Assembly (NCBI GenBank): GCA_964035795.1
Contig: OZ038324.1
Coordinates: 8,741,407 to 8,805,406, forward strand
Direction: 5' to 3'
Origin: Pterobdella sp. o SKG-2022
Lineage: Eukaryota > Annelida > Clitellata > Hirudinida > Piscicolidae
Length of the DNA: 64,000 bases
Part shown: piece after piece, positions 1 through 21,782 of the stretch
Numbering within the stretch: the first letter of the stretch is position 1
Layout: every line of letters starts with the position of its first letter
Notes under the pieces: model-generated
The model's database searches: none
What the model was told of the DNA's origin: nothing
The model's input: only the letters and a program-made list of their open reading frames with translations
Translations under genes and position numbers: made by a program

Positions 1-11388
<11,388 letters not shown>

Positions 11389-11486
11389 ACAGACTTTGAT
11401 GCTTCGAGATGTAGGATTCGACCTTATATTTAGTTTTTGTTATATATATATATATATTTTATCTCCTGTTTGTCGGTAGTTTGTTG

Positions 11487-11492
11487 AATAAA
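11487..11492 (+). terminator. CHD4 poly(A) signal
   Basis: A canonical AATAAA lies 99 bases after the CHD4 stop codon, at a normal distance for a short 3' UTR. A short TA repeat (about 11,441-11,457) lies between the stop and the signal. Confidence 0.65.
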
Positions 11493-11762
11493 TGTATGAT
11501 TTTACTGAGAGATTGTTCTAAACGATGTTTTGGTTCTTTGGGAAAAATATTAAAAAAAGAGTAAAAATAATAATAACAAAAGTATTAATAATGAGTTAGA
11601 GTTGAGAAATTATATACATTAAGGGAACACTAAAGTTTTAAGAAAATAGAACATTCAATGATATCGAAGATCAGGCGGCTGTATTTATAAAAAATGTATC
11701 AAGTTTTGGAGAGAATCTATTATCAACCACTCTAGTGTCTTTGAGAAAACAACTTCATCACC

Positions 11763-11914
11763 AAAAGTGAAGACAACAAACACAAAGTATTTATTAAATG
11801 ACACGGAGCTTACATTATTAAGTGATGATCAAGATCACTTGATAATGTAAGCTAGCCTTACGAAAAGCTTCGTGTCATTTAATAAATACTTTGTGTTTGT
11901 TGTCCTTACTTTTA
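11763..11914. mobile_element. Palindromic MITE-like element, copy 1
   Basis: About 150 bases that can fold into one long hairpin. The outer left arm (GACAACAAACACAAAGTATT, then TTATTAAATGACACG) is matched by its reverse complement on the right. The loop region carries a second inverted pair (AAGTGATGATC / GATCACTT). The right arm has about 16 extra bases (around AAGCTTTTCGTAAG) missing from the left. A diverged copy lies at 23,173-23,313 with the same flank TCCTTACTTTTAGATTCAGG on its right. No coding capacity; family unknown to me. Confidence 0.7.
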
Positions 11915-12694
11915 GATTCAGGCTATTTTAATTCATCACTTTCATCACCACTATCTATATTTCGCATCAGTTTGGATGGTCGAACGAATAATATCACTTT
12001 ATAACAAGAATATACATTTGAAAATTTATATGAAGGTAAATTTTCTGGTTTAAAAGTAATGACTTGAAAGGTGAAATGTGCTTTCATCTGTCACCTCGTT
12101 TGGTATGCTGGCTTATTGAGTATCTTAGAGTGTAGTATAATTATTGAGTTTGAAATAGTATTGAAAGCGGTTGCGTTATAAGGATTATTAGCATAGAATA
12201 CTGGTATGTTTTAGTAAGTAAGTATATTTGATGTATTATAAAGTTTAAGTTTTGAGTTTAAACAGAAAAAACTTGTTAATTTATTAAAGTTATTAATAGA
12301 TTAAGTTTTTAAATCTTTGGACACGTGTTCATAGAATTGTTTTCAAAATAATTGGTTTAAAAAACGTAAAAGTTTTTGGTTGAAACACAGCTTGAAGTAT
12401 GATACAGTTTGATAAAGTGTGCGTATACACCCGAAATACCATGAAGATGATGTACTTATATACGTGAGATAGGCTATTGAGTTTATGAATTATGATTCAA
12501 AAATGCAGTATATAACATAGGGTTTCAAATGAATGGAAGTTAAGGGTTTTGATATTGTTTAATGATTACAGTTTTTGTTTACTTTTGTATGATTTTTTTT
12601 ATTTGGATATTTGTTATAATAGTTAATTTCACTTGCGGTTGTTTGAAAGTTTTCTTCAAGAACATCTGAAATAAGACTCGCTTTGAAGCTTAAA

Positions 12695-15600
12695 ATGAAG
12701 AATTCCGCTCATGAAGATCGAGAAGCAAATAGCGTTAGTGTAGTTGTTAGTGTGTGTGTATGGGCTATTAGCTCCACCGAAACCCCAGTTTGGGGTGACT
12801 TATGGTCGACTTGCATACATGGAATGGCTTAGAAAGTTGAGACGGAGTTTAATGTTGCTTTTAATTTATCTGTGGTGTTTTTACTGCTTAGTGGGAATAA
12901 GTCTTAGTTACATTAAAAAGAAAAAATAACAATAAAAAGCAAAATAACAATAATAAATCATAACAAAACAATAAAAATCATCAAAGTACGGCATAATTAT
13001 GTTACAGTCGTTTTAACAAGAAAAAGTGAACTTTTTATTTAATTTAAAAACAATAATTATTTTTGAAGCAACAACAACCACCTACACATCATAACACACA
13101 ACTCAGGATAAACAAAACAAGTAAAGAACAGCAATAATAACAAAAAAAACAACAACAATAAAATAACGATAACAAAAACAACAACAATAACAACAAAAAT
13201 CAAAATAAACAACAGTAACAACAAAACCAACATAAACAACAACAACAACATACTACCAGGTATGGTGGGGAGACATGTTCAATCTCAAAAGACCAACCCT
13301 TTTCAGCACGTGGGATGGTGTGTTTACGTCATCAACCCTAAACATTTTTGGTGTCGTCATCTTCGTCAGAACTGGGTGGATCGTGGTGTGTTGTTTTTTA
13401 TAACTTTTAAGAGACCTCGTAATGTACTTAGAAATAATATTCAAAAATTTTTACGTTGTTTTTTTAATGATGTTTTGATATTGTTTTGTTTTTCTTATTT
13501 TTTTTTTTCTTATTGTTTTGTTTTTCTTATTGTTTTGTTTTTGTTATTTTTTTTATTGTTTTGTTTTTGTTATTGTTTTTATTGTTTTGTTTGTGAGTTT
13601 TCAAAAAAATTGTTCGGATTTTTATTGGAACTATTTAATTTAATTATTTTTTGTGTTTACACTGCTTGTCTTCTCCACATAGAGTAGCGCTCTGTGAAAC
13701 CCATCAACTTCGCAATCAAAACCCCAGTTAGGGCGACCCAATGGCCGACTTAACCACCTGTATTCTTTTTAAAAAAACGTTTTTTTACAATATATTTATT
13801 CTTTTTTGTAAATTTTTATTCTTTAAGTCAGTTCAACTTTGTTCTCATTAGAATTTAGCTGTTATATATGTTTTAAGTTTGCTTTATTTTTTGTTTTTGT
13901 TATGGAGTCATAACAAAGTTATGTTTGAAACATGTTTGAAAAAAACTGATTTTTACAGTCAAGTTATTAAAATTATTTGCTGATACGCATCCAGAATCGA
14001 TTATAAAACTCAAATTTATAAGATACACATTAATGTAAATTTGATATAAATTTAAAAAATATTTTAAAAATATTTTTAATAATTATTATAATTAATGTAA
14101 TAAAATAAATTTTATAAAATAATTTCAAAATTAATTTGTTCAAATATAATTTCATATTAATACAATAAAATCAGTTTAAAAATTATATTATAAATAATAT
14201 TTTTCTCATACTGTTATAAAAAATTATTATACAATTCAAATAAAACCTAAAAAGATACTACCCCAAAACAACAAACTTATGAATAACACGAGCCCAACTT
14301 TCCTCTAATAATAGCTAACCCAACCATCAAAACTATCAACATCGACAACACTAACAACATCGAAAACACCAACAACATCGAAAACACCAACAACATCAAC
14401 AACACCAACAACATCAACAACACCAACAACATCGAAAACACCAACAACATCAACAACACCAACAACATCGAAAACATCGACAACACTAACAACATCAACA
14501 AAATAACAACCTCAACAACACCAACAACATCGACAACACTAACAACATCCACCCTCCAACCCACACAGGGAAACTCAGGAGTCATGCTAGCCATAGTGAT
14601 AATGCTGATAACAATGAGCATCTCGGTGGTTACAGTGTTGAGCGCTATAGGAATCTGCCAGAAAGGTAACGTGGTTTGCAGTGGAGGAGTTTACACCCTT
14701 ATCGCTCATGTTCTAGGCGGCCGAATCGCAACACCTTTTGTTATCCTTTATGTTCTGTCGCAGGTTTGGTGTAGTTTTGCTTATGTATCTTTAGGCGTTG
14801 TGATGGTTTTTATAGGGAAACAATAGTTATGAGCAAAAAACAGAACAGCTCAATAACCATAATAAGAATAAAATAAGAAAAAAATAATTTAAACAAAGGG
14901 GATAGCTTGCAGCATGTGTGTGTTGGTTTTTGGTCACTCCATAGTGCAGATTTGTGGATGTGAGAGATGTGAGTGGATTGGAAAAGCTGTGGCGTGTGTC
15001 ACTCTTGTTTTTATTCTAGGTTTGTTTTTGTGTTTATGCGTGTGTGTATGTGTGAGTCTGTTTTTTCATGTGTTTGTTTGAAAGATTATTTGTAAAATAT
15101 TTTTAGTGCTTATTTTTGTTGAAGATAATGGGTTAGATTTAATTAATAAATTCAAGTTTATTTGAAATCTCTTTAAAATTTATTGGATCAAATGTGTATT
15201 TTGTATGAATTCATATCAAAATAACTCAAAAAATGATCAAAATTTGAGATGTTAAAATTTCAAATAAAATTCAAAAATCGATATAAAATAAAGCTACTAT
15301 GCAATAATTTATCAAGTGCATTTGTTTCTGAAAGTCTATATATTGATTCGAGTCTAGTAACCAAGTCTCCATTTTAAAACACATAACTCTGTCTTAATAC
15401 CGTACTTGATGGTGGTAAGAGTTTTTGCTGATTGGTTCAATAGTGTTAAAGGAGTTTAAAGGTTTAAACGGGGGTTTTTCGGAGGTTTGATGGTGGATTT
15501 GAGGTTTCAATGGTGAGAGTGTTCAATGGGTTATGGATTTACCTTACAAACAATAAAGAGTTTTATTTGTAGTTTTGCACTCATGATGTAACTTATGCCA

Positions 15601-18580
15601 AAATATGATAAACATCGTCTTTATTTGCATTAAACTTCATTTCAAGTGTTTATTTTGATTATTTAAAAACCAAAAAAATCGTTTTTTAGCCAATAAAATC
15701 AATCAAATAAAATTATTAAATAATATAAACTTTTTTTTTATATAGGTATCAATAACACTTCAACACACAGGTTCGACCATTCTGGGAGTAACATGGGTTG
15801 TAGGCTTGCACATCATCCTCACCATCATCTTCTTTGTCACCATCATTAACTTTGTCCTAGGATCTTTCATTTCAGTTGATGAAGGTTGTTTTTGATGAAT
15901 TTTATACCATTAACTTAAGTTACTGGGTTCGAACCTGGGTTTCTTTCTACTCTTACGCCCTTATAACTACCACAGAGCACGGCATCTTAGGGTATGACAA
16001 AGATTTATTTGAATCAAACTACTGGCCTTCATTTACTGAGGGCGAGAACTTGTTCAGTGTTTTAGGGGTGTACGTGCCGATGTCGGCTGGGGTGTTTGCA
16101 GGCTTCAACATGTACTTGGACCTCAAGAACCCCAAGAAGAACATCCCTATTGGAACCATGGCCTCTATCGCTTTCAGGTGATTTTAGAGAGTTTGATTGT
16201 TAGATTTTTATATGTGAATTTGATTTACAGTGCCATTGTGTATTCTTTGTTTGCCTTGATCATGGCCTTCACGTGTGCCAGAGATGCTCTCATCCACGAG
16301 AAGAAGATCGCTGAAAAGGTTGTCTCATATTTTAAAAAAAATTTCAAAACAATCTGTTGAAATGGTTGTAATAGAAATTCTACAACAATCCATTTCCTCT
16401 TTCGACTCCATTAAAACTTTAACCCAACAGGTGTCAGCGTCAAGAGCTGTCTGGTTGTTCGGCTTGTATGAGGTGTCTTTAGCATCAGCTGTCGGTAACC
16501 TTCTTGGGTGCCCCGTAGCCCTGCAAGCCATTGCTGTCGATGGCATCTTCTCATTCATCAAACCGCTTGCATTGGGTGTGAGTCGTTTTATCCCATGTCT
16601 TCTTACGTATTATAATATAATATAACATCCCTCATGGTAAATTTCGATGTAACACGTTTTTCGCCATCCTTTTATTTTTAAACTATATTTTATTCAAAAT
16701 TTGATTAAAAAATTAAATTTTATTCCAAACTCATCCAGTCAGGACCGAACAAGGCTCCGCTAGTAGCCACAGGAGTGTTGACTGTGGTTTGCATGGCTTT
16801 TGTACTGATGGGTCAGTTAAACAGCTTAAGTAGATTAACAACTATCCTCTTCCTTCTCACCTACTCACTAGTCAACTACTCTTATTTCATTTTATCTATG
16901 TCTCAAAAACAATCGATGAGGGATAAAAATGGCTTCAGGGTGGACCATCGTGAGAAAGTGCAGGTTGATGTGCAGAAAGATGGTTGCACTGTTAGAAATA
17001 ATAGAAGCCACAAAGGAAATGGAATTTTTCGTGAAAAAGATTATGAAACGAAAGAAATTAATACGAGCGATAAAAACAAAAACAAAATAAATAATTTGAA
17101 AAAAAAGAATTTGAACAAAAAAGATCTTACTAGAAATCAAAAAACTATTCTTCTCAAACCTCAAACATCTCATGGCACCGTAGACGAACAAACACCCATT
17201 TGTAATACCCAAGATAACGATACCTCAGAATACCATAATAACGAACAGAGTGAGTTTCATGAAGATTATAATGACAAAAAGTCAAAACCAAAAACAGTGA
17301 AAAACATCTTAAAATTTTTAAACCTCCCTCACTTTCGGCGGAGAAAATCAAACGAGCTCTCACAAAACTTTGAGCAGTTGGATGAAGCGGAAGAACCTCC
17401 ACACAACTTCCACAGCTACCCACACCACATGTATTCTCTCTTCACCATGCGAAGGTACTCATCAGACCTGCAAGTTAACGAGGGAGATTGGAAGGGCTAC
17501 CTGTTCTGTAACTGCTGGACCTCTCTCACCTGTGTAGGCACCTATCTTCAAAGAGCTTATTATTCAACTAATATTCACTCAAATTGTTTTAATTTGTTAT
17601 ATTCTAAAAATTCCCAAGCCAAGCATACTCATTGAAGCTTTACACTTAGCTGAAATAGAAAAAACATTTAATGAATGATAACTGAAACCTGCTAAACAAC
17701 AAAACCAACAGTCGATCTGCTGCTTCATCGCTATCGTCTGCATTGACTGGATCATGACCACTCTATGTCTCATCTTTGTTCTCATTATGTGGCTACTGAT
17801 CGGGATACACAACCCAGGGATTTCGCCCGGTGATTACAGTTTTGTTTTTAATTCAAGCAATGCTTATAATGATGATGATTTAGTTTGCAAGTTTTTAGCT
17901 GATGATTATTGAAGTTCATTTAAAACATATAAGTTTATTATTTATTTTATTCAAGACCAAATTTTTCCTCTTAAAAGTGATTTTTTACACAAATCTTCAG
18001 CTTAAATGAAAAGATTTAAAAGTATTTTAAAGTAAATGAGAATACGCATTGAGTATTATGTTTTCCAACTCGGCGTCATTGTACCATCCTCTTGTAGGGG
18101 CCGCCAAGTTCAGTTACAAACGCTGGTGTGAAGAAAAGTTTAGCCTTTTTTCTATGTGAGTTATAAATAGATATAGGCAATCACAATATGATACATTTTA
18201 TCTTTATGCTTCCTTGAAATTAATTTATCTTTTAATTATCAAACTCAAAAACCGATTAATCAACTATAGATGTTGAAGATTATAATGTTATCAAATGAGA
18301 TATTACTATTTGTTAAATACTAATCATGTTTCTATTTCGCAGTAAAAGAGACAAATTGTCCCAGTTGGTAGTTTTTCGATCTTCTCCTTGTATTCCGGTA
18401 AAAGTGTTACACCAAACTAACCAACCGAATGACCTGCGTGAGGTCTTCTCACAAATTCATGGTGTTAAGTTCACCGAACAATTGAATCTGTATGCTAAGC
18501 ATTTAAATAACTACGACTCAATAATGAATCTGTACAATAAGCATTTTTATAATTATGATTCAATAAGCAATAGCTTTTAG
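12695..18580 (+). CDS. SLC12A8: SLC12A8-like cation-chloride-cotransporter-family carrier
   Basis: Multi-pass membrane carrier of the SLC12 family. The vertebrate orthologue has been reported as a nicotinamide mononucleotide transporter, which is disputed, so substrate is left open. Twelve exons, about 743 residues (human about 714): 12695-12733, 13260-13385, 14569-14768, 14913-15019, 15771-15884, 15976-16177, 16231-16318, 16431-16577, 16739-17533, 17712-17829, 18098-18155, 18343-18580. All phases join. Landmarks: [17 protein letters not shown] then VRTGWIV|GNSGV (first membrane segment), [90 protein letters not shown] long Lys/Asn-rich cytosolic loop (exon 9) precedes the last two hydrophobic segments (around [13 protein letters not shown]). 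The 13-residue first exon ([13 protein letters not shown]) is the least certain. The C-terminus has an internal duplication, [13 protein letters not shown] / [13 protein letters not shown]. Confidence 0.88.
12780..12815 (+). repeat. Dispersed short repeat, copy 1 (ACCCCAGTTTGGGG type)
   Basis: AACCCCAGTTTGGGGTGACT then TATGGTCGACTT. Related copies lie at 13,719-13,756 (+) and 25,279-25,317 (-). The centre is a small palindrome (CCCCAGTTTGGGG). No known family recognised. Confidence 0.5.
13719..13756 (+). repeat. Dispersed short repeat, copy 2
   Basis: AAAACCCCAGTTAGGGCGAC then CCAATGGCCGACTTA. It matches the copy at 12,780-12,815 with several substitutions and lies in intron 2 of the SLC12A8-like gene. 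Confidence 0.5.
14338..14560 (+). repeat. 18-bp minisatellite in SLC12A8 intron
   Basis: Imperfect tandem copies of an 18-base unit, roughly AACAACATCGAAAACACC, ending just before the acceptor of the exon at 14,569. As in the CA-rich CHD4 intron, the sequence before the acceptor is C/A-rich rather than pyrimidine-rich. Confidence 0.85.
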
Positions 18581-19500
18581 TGCGCTGTAGCAGGTTAAAC
18601 ACCAAGTCATTTGAAATGTCTTTGATGTGATGAGGTTTATTTTAATCATTGTTGGGAATAGAAGTTAGTTATATCAAGGAAAACACCGGTTTTTCGAAAA
18701 TTTTTCACGCATTGAGATTTTTTTAACGCATGGCGTATATTTTGGCTTTTATTGTAATATAGATTATATCAAAAGTATGAAAACAAACTGTCGTTTTGAG
18801 AAATTCAAACTAAAACTCAGAGTATTGTATTTCATTTAAATAAATGCAATTTTTTGTCTGATATTTATTGAATATTAAAATAAATTTCTGCCTTGAAATA
18901 TTTTCACCTGTTCATTCATATTTATCATGTGTTTCATTACAATTTCATTTGAAAAAATATCTGAGTTTTTTAAATTTTTAAACTATAAATTAATTGAATA
19001 AACTTTGAAGATCTTTTGATTTTGCTTTAGAACTATCTTTAAAGTGGTAAATTTTTTAATATGTAAATTCAATTTTTATTTTTGAAAATAGAACTTGAAA
19101 ATTTTAAGTATCACTGAGCAAAACTTGTGCAAAATCGTTTGTGAGGAAAAAATTGCCAATAATTTTATACTAATTTTATTGATAAATTGAATTCAGCAAA
19201 TATTATCATTTTTTCGAATCAAAACTTTTTTATTTTAAAATTTCACAAAAGAAACAATTAAGAAAATACATAAGAGTTTTAGAATTTTACGTCTATATAT
19301 AAAACCTTGATCAAATGCTTTAAAAGGATTTATATAAAAAAGCTAATGTTTTTATTTATTTATTTTAATTTTTTCATCAAATTGGAAAATTTTTTAAAAC
19401 TAATTCTTATTCTGTTTGTTCATGAACCAACGATGTTAGCTATTTTTGAGTACATGCCATCCTTTTTACTGAAAGTTCTTTTTCCTCGTGTGTTTTCAAG
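18581..19500. other. Intergenic spacer SLC12A8 to eS4
   Basis: AT-rich. An AATAAA at 18,839-18,844 is the likely SLC12A8 poly(A) signal. The last part contains the eS4 promoter and pyrimidine start tract. No gene seen. Confidence 0.6.
19476..19500 (+). promoter_or_regulatory. Candidate 5' TOP tract of eS4
   Basis: A pyrimidine run TTCTTTTTCCTC lies about 13 to 25 bases before the proposed eS4 start codon. Ribosomal protein mRNAs in animals typically begin with a C and a 5-15 nt pyrimidine tract that gives mTOR-dependent translation. Position and composition fit; the transcription start has not been measured. Confidence 0.45.
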
Positions 19501-21282
19501 ATGGTGGGTCGATTTGATTTGGAGTTTTCTGCTAAATTTACATAACATTTTAGTCGTTAAAAATGTATTTTAGCAATTATATTAGATGAATTTTTATAAA
19601 AGTTTAAAAATTTCAAGACGGACAGATAAATTAATGCTCTATGTTAAACCTCGTGTGCCGTGTGTAAACAACCAATTTATACTATAATTTTTCATTTTTG
19701 TTGTTGTTAATTTATAGAAAACAATTCTTGCAGACCCGTTCTAAGCATCTCAAGCGAATTGTCGCCCCTAAAAAATGGATGTTGGACAAACTCGGAGGAA
19801 CTTTTGTAAGATCTTTTTTTAAATCTAGTTAAATAATTTTTTCCTTCAAATTTTATTTTGAAAATAAAAGTTACTAAATGTATTATACAGGCTCCTAAAC
19901 CATCCGCTGGTCCTCACAAGTCCAGAGAATGTCTTCCTATCGCAATCTTTCTCAGAAATAAATTAAAGGTTTCAAATATTATTTTTTTTTATAGCGTTTA
20001 TGAACAAAAATTCACCATTTTTCTAGGTTGCTTTCAACTATGAAGAGGTGAAAAAAATTATAAAGTTGAGACTCATAAAGATTGATAACAAAATCAGAAC
20101 AGACAGAACTTACCCAGCTGGATTCATGGGTCTGTACAGTTTTTAGTTAATTTTATATTTAGTAAACAGAACAGTTATTCAATGCATTGATGATCATCAT
20201 ACAGTGATTCTTGCTGTATTGATATAAACGCAATGCTATATCACTGTGGGGCTTGAAATTAACATGCTTACCTAACAATGTACTTTCAAGACTCACCACA
20301 ATTACTAAGTCGTAAAGTCTTTGGATAATTTTATCTAGATACAAATGAAGCTTGACAATTTAGACCAAAGAGCACAAAGTCAAAATGGTTTTGTGTTCAA
20401 ATTTTATTTCATATCTTTTCTAGATGTGATCTCCATTGAAAAGACAAACGAGCATTTTCGTTTGATTTATGACTCAAAAGGAAGATTTGTTGTGCACAGA
20501 ATTGCTCCTGAAGAGGCCAAGTACAAACTATGCAAGGTTCTTTGTAAAAATTATTATTTTGAATGATTTTTAATAATTTTTAAATGTCAAATGATTTTTT
20601 GTTTTAGTTTTTATAGTTTAATGAGTTTTGTGTTATCATGTTTCAAAAAAAATCTGCAAAGGTAAAGAAAATAGTTGTAGGATTGAAAGGCATCCCAAGC
20701 CTGGTGACCCATGATGGTCGTACCATCAGATTCCCAGACCCCCTCATCAAGCCCCATGATACCATCAAGTTTGACTTGCACACCAACAAAGTTGATGAAT
20801 TCATCAAGTTTGACTCTGGTCAGTCTTGCATTATGTTGAAACCAAAAAATTCATCTTTGTTGTCAAGCATTTTGACTAGAATATTTCCATGTCAATAGTA
20901 GTGAATAAAACCATAAAAAACTTCAACCACCTTCAGGCAACTTGTGCATGATCACAGGAGGACACAACGTGGGCAGAGTTGGAGTGGTGGTGCACAGGGA
21001 GAAGCACCCTGGATCCTTCGACATCATCCACATCAAGGATGCCACCGGACACACCTTCGCCACCAGGTAGTGTCATAAATTCATTTAGGATCCAATTCAT
21101 GTTAGCATGGAAGCGATTGTCAAATGATGATGGTGGCTAATTCATAATTTTAATGCAGAATGTCCAATGTGTTCATCATTGGCAAGGGCAACAAGCCATG
21201 GGTGTCACTGCCCGCCGGAAAGGGTATCAGGTTGACCATTGCTGAAGAACGAGACAAAAGGCTTCAAGCCAGACAACAGTAA
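19501..21282 (+). CDS. RPS4: 40S ribosomal protein S4 (eS4)
   Basis: Structural protein of the small cytoplasmic ribosomal subunit with S4, central eS4 and KOW regions. Eight exons, about 259 residues (human 263): 19501-19503, 19734-19805, 19891-19968, 20027-20129, 20424-20536, 20662-20818, 20937-21066, 21159-21282. Recognisable blocks: [134 protein letters not shown]. The first exon is taken as a lone ATG followed by donor GTGGGT, as in the human gene. This gives an N-terminus MTRSKHLKR, two residues shorter than usual, so another tiny first exon is possible. AATAAA at 21,331. Confidence 0.95.
21091..21136 (+). repeat. Short dispersed element, copy 3, with GAT tail
   Basis: CAATTCATGTTAGCATGGAA, GCGATTGTC and then AAATGATGATGGTGG, inside the last eS4 intron. 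It is the most diverged of the three copies (others at 931-990 and 10,006-10,044). Confidence 0.45.
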
Positions 21283-21330
21283 TTCATCCATCTTGTGCTG
21301 TGATTGCTTGATGATGATGTGTAAGCTTTG

Positions 21331-21336
21331 AATAAA
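21331..21336 (+). terminator. eS4 poly(A) signal
   Basis: AATAAA 49 bases past the stop codon, followed by a T-rich stretch. It gives a very short 3' UTR, usual for ribosomal protein genes. Confidence 0.7.
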
Positions 21337-21782
21337 GTGAAAGTTTATTTTTATTTTTTTTTTCAACGAAATTGTCAACAAAATAAGTATGGAATGTTTT
21401 AAATATAATTTACATCTTCGATAATTTGGCCCGCTGAAACATTTTAATGGATTAATTAGGCTGTTCGCTTATAAGCCTCAGGTGGTTGGTCGATGTGGAA
21501 TAAGTAGGTATAAAGAAAATGAAATTTCATGGTCTGAACGTTTACACAGATATGATTTAAAAGGAATAATTGAAATACATGTCAGCAGTGCAAATAGTTA
21601 TTTCTAAATGGATAAAATGACACGGAAACAATAAAACAAGATAATGACGATTTGACAACGATTAAACCGATGGAGTCCTGCAATAACCTACGAATTCAAA
21701 ATAAAAAATTCTCGAAATATTTCAGTCGTTGAACTTGTTTTTCAAATTTTTTTCAAACCCCATGTTATTTACACAAACTCTG
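21337..21782. other. Spacer between convergent eS4 and Still life genes
   Basis: About 450 bases between the two 3' ends. AT-rich and without recognisable features. The 3' UTR of the minus-strand gene must lie here. Confidence 0.6.

Larger units (their letters stand above)
11393..12694. other. Intergenic spacer CHD4 to SLC12A8
   Basis: AT-rich sequence with no gene that I can support. It holds the CHD4 3' UTR and poly(A) signal and a palindromic element (11,763-11,914). The promoter of the following gene must lie here or just downstream, but I see no clear core motif. Confidence 0.6.
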
